Made by a program: the position numbers and the translations under genes. From contig JAJDEL010000911.1 of the NCBI GenBank assembly GCA_029259835.1, positions 1-5,860 of the forward strand: DNA of 5,860 bases. The letters run 5' to 3'. Below the pieces are notes generated by a model. The model worked only from the letters and a program-made list of their open reading frames with translations, did no database searches and was not told where the DNA came from. This document shows, piece by piece, positions 5,024 through 5,860 of the stretch (positions are counted from its first letter, which is position 1; the number at the start of each line of letters is the position of its first letter). The stretch is from Planctomicrobium sp. GTDB lineage: Bacteria; Planctomycetota; Planctomycetia; Planctomycetales; Planctomycetaceae.

Positions 5024-5860
5024 ATGAACAATAGATTGAGGTCTATGTGGAACTATTCCTGTCTGGTGGTGTGGGTCAGTCTCGGAATGCTTTTGCCTTT
5101 TTCTGGGTCGTCTCTGCAAGCCGATCAAACTAATTTTGAAAACAGTTACGCTGAAATCAAGCCGATTCTCAACAAATATTGTGCGGATTGCCATAACAGC
5201 GAGCATGGCGAAGCGGGCCTAAATTTTGAGATGTTCAAGGTTGAGAAGGATATCCTGATTCACCTCCAAAAGTGGTTCAGTGTAATTGACCAAGTGGAAA
5301 CCGGCGTGATGCCGCCTGGAGAAAGTGAACTCAGACCAACTGCGAGTGAAAAAACACAATTGGTGTTATGGATTAGAAACACGATCAATGATTTTGATTA
5401 TGAATCGATCAAAGACCCGGGAAAGTCTGCTCTGCGCAGGCTCAATAGGTCCGAGTACAACAATACCGTTCGCGACCTGACAGGCGTCGACCTCCAGCCA
5501 GCTCGTTATTTTTCAGGAGATGGAGGAGGAGGGGAAGGTTTTGACAACAATGCAGAGGGGATGTCGATACTGCCTCTCATGGTTGAAAAATACTTCAAAG
5601 CCGCCCGAGACATTTCACGACACGCTGTCGTGAGTTACGGAGAAGGAATCAGCTTTAGTCCGGATCTTTCACCAACACTCACCCCACGGTCGTATCACCT
5701 TGCAACTGAACGAAAACTCAGCGACTTCTACAATGACGTCATTGATCACCTTCCGAACTATGATCACAGAAAAGACTTTGAGCCCTACCTCAAGCCTGCG
5801 ATGAGGTTAGCTTTGGTGAATCCGAAAGCCAGTCACCAGGAAATTTATGATTTTGCGATT
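5024..5860 (+). CDS. Planctomycete cytochrome c / DUF1587 family exported protein, 3' end beyond the window
   Basis: The window holds 279 codons with no stop. Residues 1-33 form a signal peptide (R4 and R6, a hydrophobic core about 13-28, LQA before D34). The planctomycete cytochrome c domain (PSCyt type) follows: CADCH at 53-57 would bind one c-type haem covalently, and MPP at 96-98 is the usual downstream motif that may give the distal Met ligand. A DUF1587-type segment starts near 136 with LRRLNRSEYNNTVRDLTGVD (138-157) and FDNNAEGMSILPLMVEKY at 173-190. In the family, DUF1595, DUF1592, DUF1588 and DUF1585 domains normally follow, in proteins of 700 or more residues often next to a DUF1552 gene; those parts would lie beyond 5860. 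The role is periplasmic redox or carbohydrate-related and remains unproven. ATG 5024 gives the best signal peptide. The frame is open back to 4772, with an in-frame ATG-ATG at 4874, and ATG 5045 is a further option. Confidence 0.92.
   Translation, partial: MNNRLRSMWNYSCLVVWVSLGMLLPFSGSSLQADQTNFENSYAEIKPILNKYCADCHNSEHGEAGLNFEMFKVEKDILIHLQKWFSVIDQVETGVMPPGESELRPTASEKTQLVLWIRNTINDFDYESIKDPGKSALRRLNRSEYNNTVRDLTGVDLQPARYFSGDGGGGEGFDNNAEGMSILPLMVEKYFKAARDISRHAVVSYGEGISFSPDLSPTLTPRSYHLATERKLSDFYNDVIDHLPNYDHRKDFEPYLKPAMRLALVNPKASHQEIYDFAI

Noticed and set aside
4859..5206. A 115-codon minus-strand ORF
   Set aside because: It overlaps the start, signal peptide and haem-binding site of the cytochrome gene on the opposite strand and its product is low-complexity Arg/His-rich.
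1..5860. CRISPR array, tRNA, rRNA or riboswitch
   Set aside because: I saw no regularly spaced repeats, no tRNA cloverleaf with the usual conserved loops, and no rRNA or riboswitch core sequence.

Overview
The window looks like a piece of a planctomycete chromosome (phylum Planctomycetota, probably a relative of Rhodopirellula, Gimesia or Rubinisphaera). The clearest reason is the gene that runs off the right edge: an exported protein with a CxxCH haem site followed by a DUF1587-type segment, an architecture largely confined to planctomycetes. Moderate GC content, a Tat-exported molybdoenzyme, an exported isochorismatase-like protein and long decayed intergenic stretches fit this. All convincing genes are on the plus strand.

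Layout. (1) 37-1113: a secreted isochorismatase-fold protein that keeps the family cysteine but appears to lack the Asp and Lys of the catalytic triad. (2) 1110-1309: the start of a second gene, joined to the first by an ATGA stop/start overlap. It encodes a Tat-like signal peptide and then breaks down. (3) 1310-1881: decayed mobile or repetitive DNA, with a long imperfect hairpin (1399-1475) and the N-terminal domain of an ISAs1-family transposase (1532 to about 1796) carrying a frameshift and in-frame stops. (4) 2017-2907: an intact YgfZ/GcvT-like folate-binding protein linked to Fe-S enzyme maintenance. (5) 3023-4207: an intact Tat-exported sulfite oxidase-type molybdenum enzyme. (6) 4208-5023: about 815 bases with no secure gene, holding several hairpins, a close 12-base direct repeat, an AT-rich stretch and one doubtful small ORF. 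(7) 5024-5860: the 5' part of the planctomycete cytochrome gene, cut by the window edge.

How the genes relate. The hydrolase-like gene and the Tat remnant look like one translationally coupled operon whose distal gene has been lost, with mobile DNA next to the break. YgfZ and the sulfite oxidase are co-directional but separated by 115 bases, so joint transcription is possible but not shown. No cytochrome partner for the sulfite oxidase directly follows it. The downstream planctomycete cytochrome is about 815 bases away and belongs to a different class.

I do not see a convincing new multi-gene system. The items most worth a second look are the unusual active site and four-cysteine pattern of the first protein, the decayed operon partner with adjacent IS debris, the REP-like hairpin, and the structured leader of the cytochrome gene.
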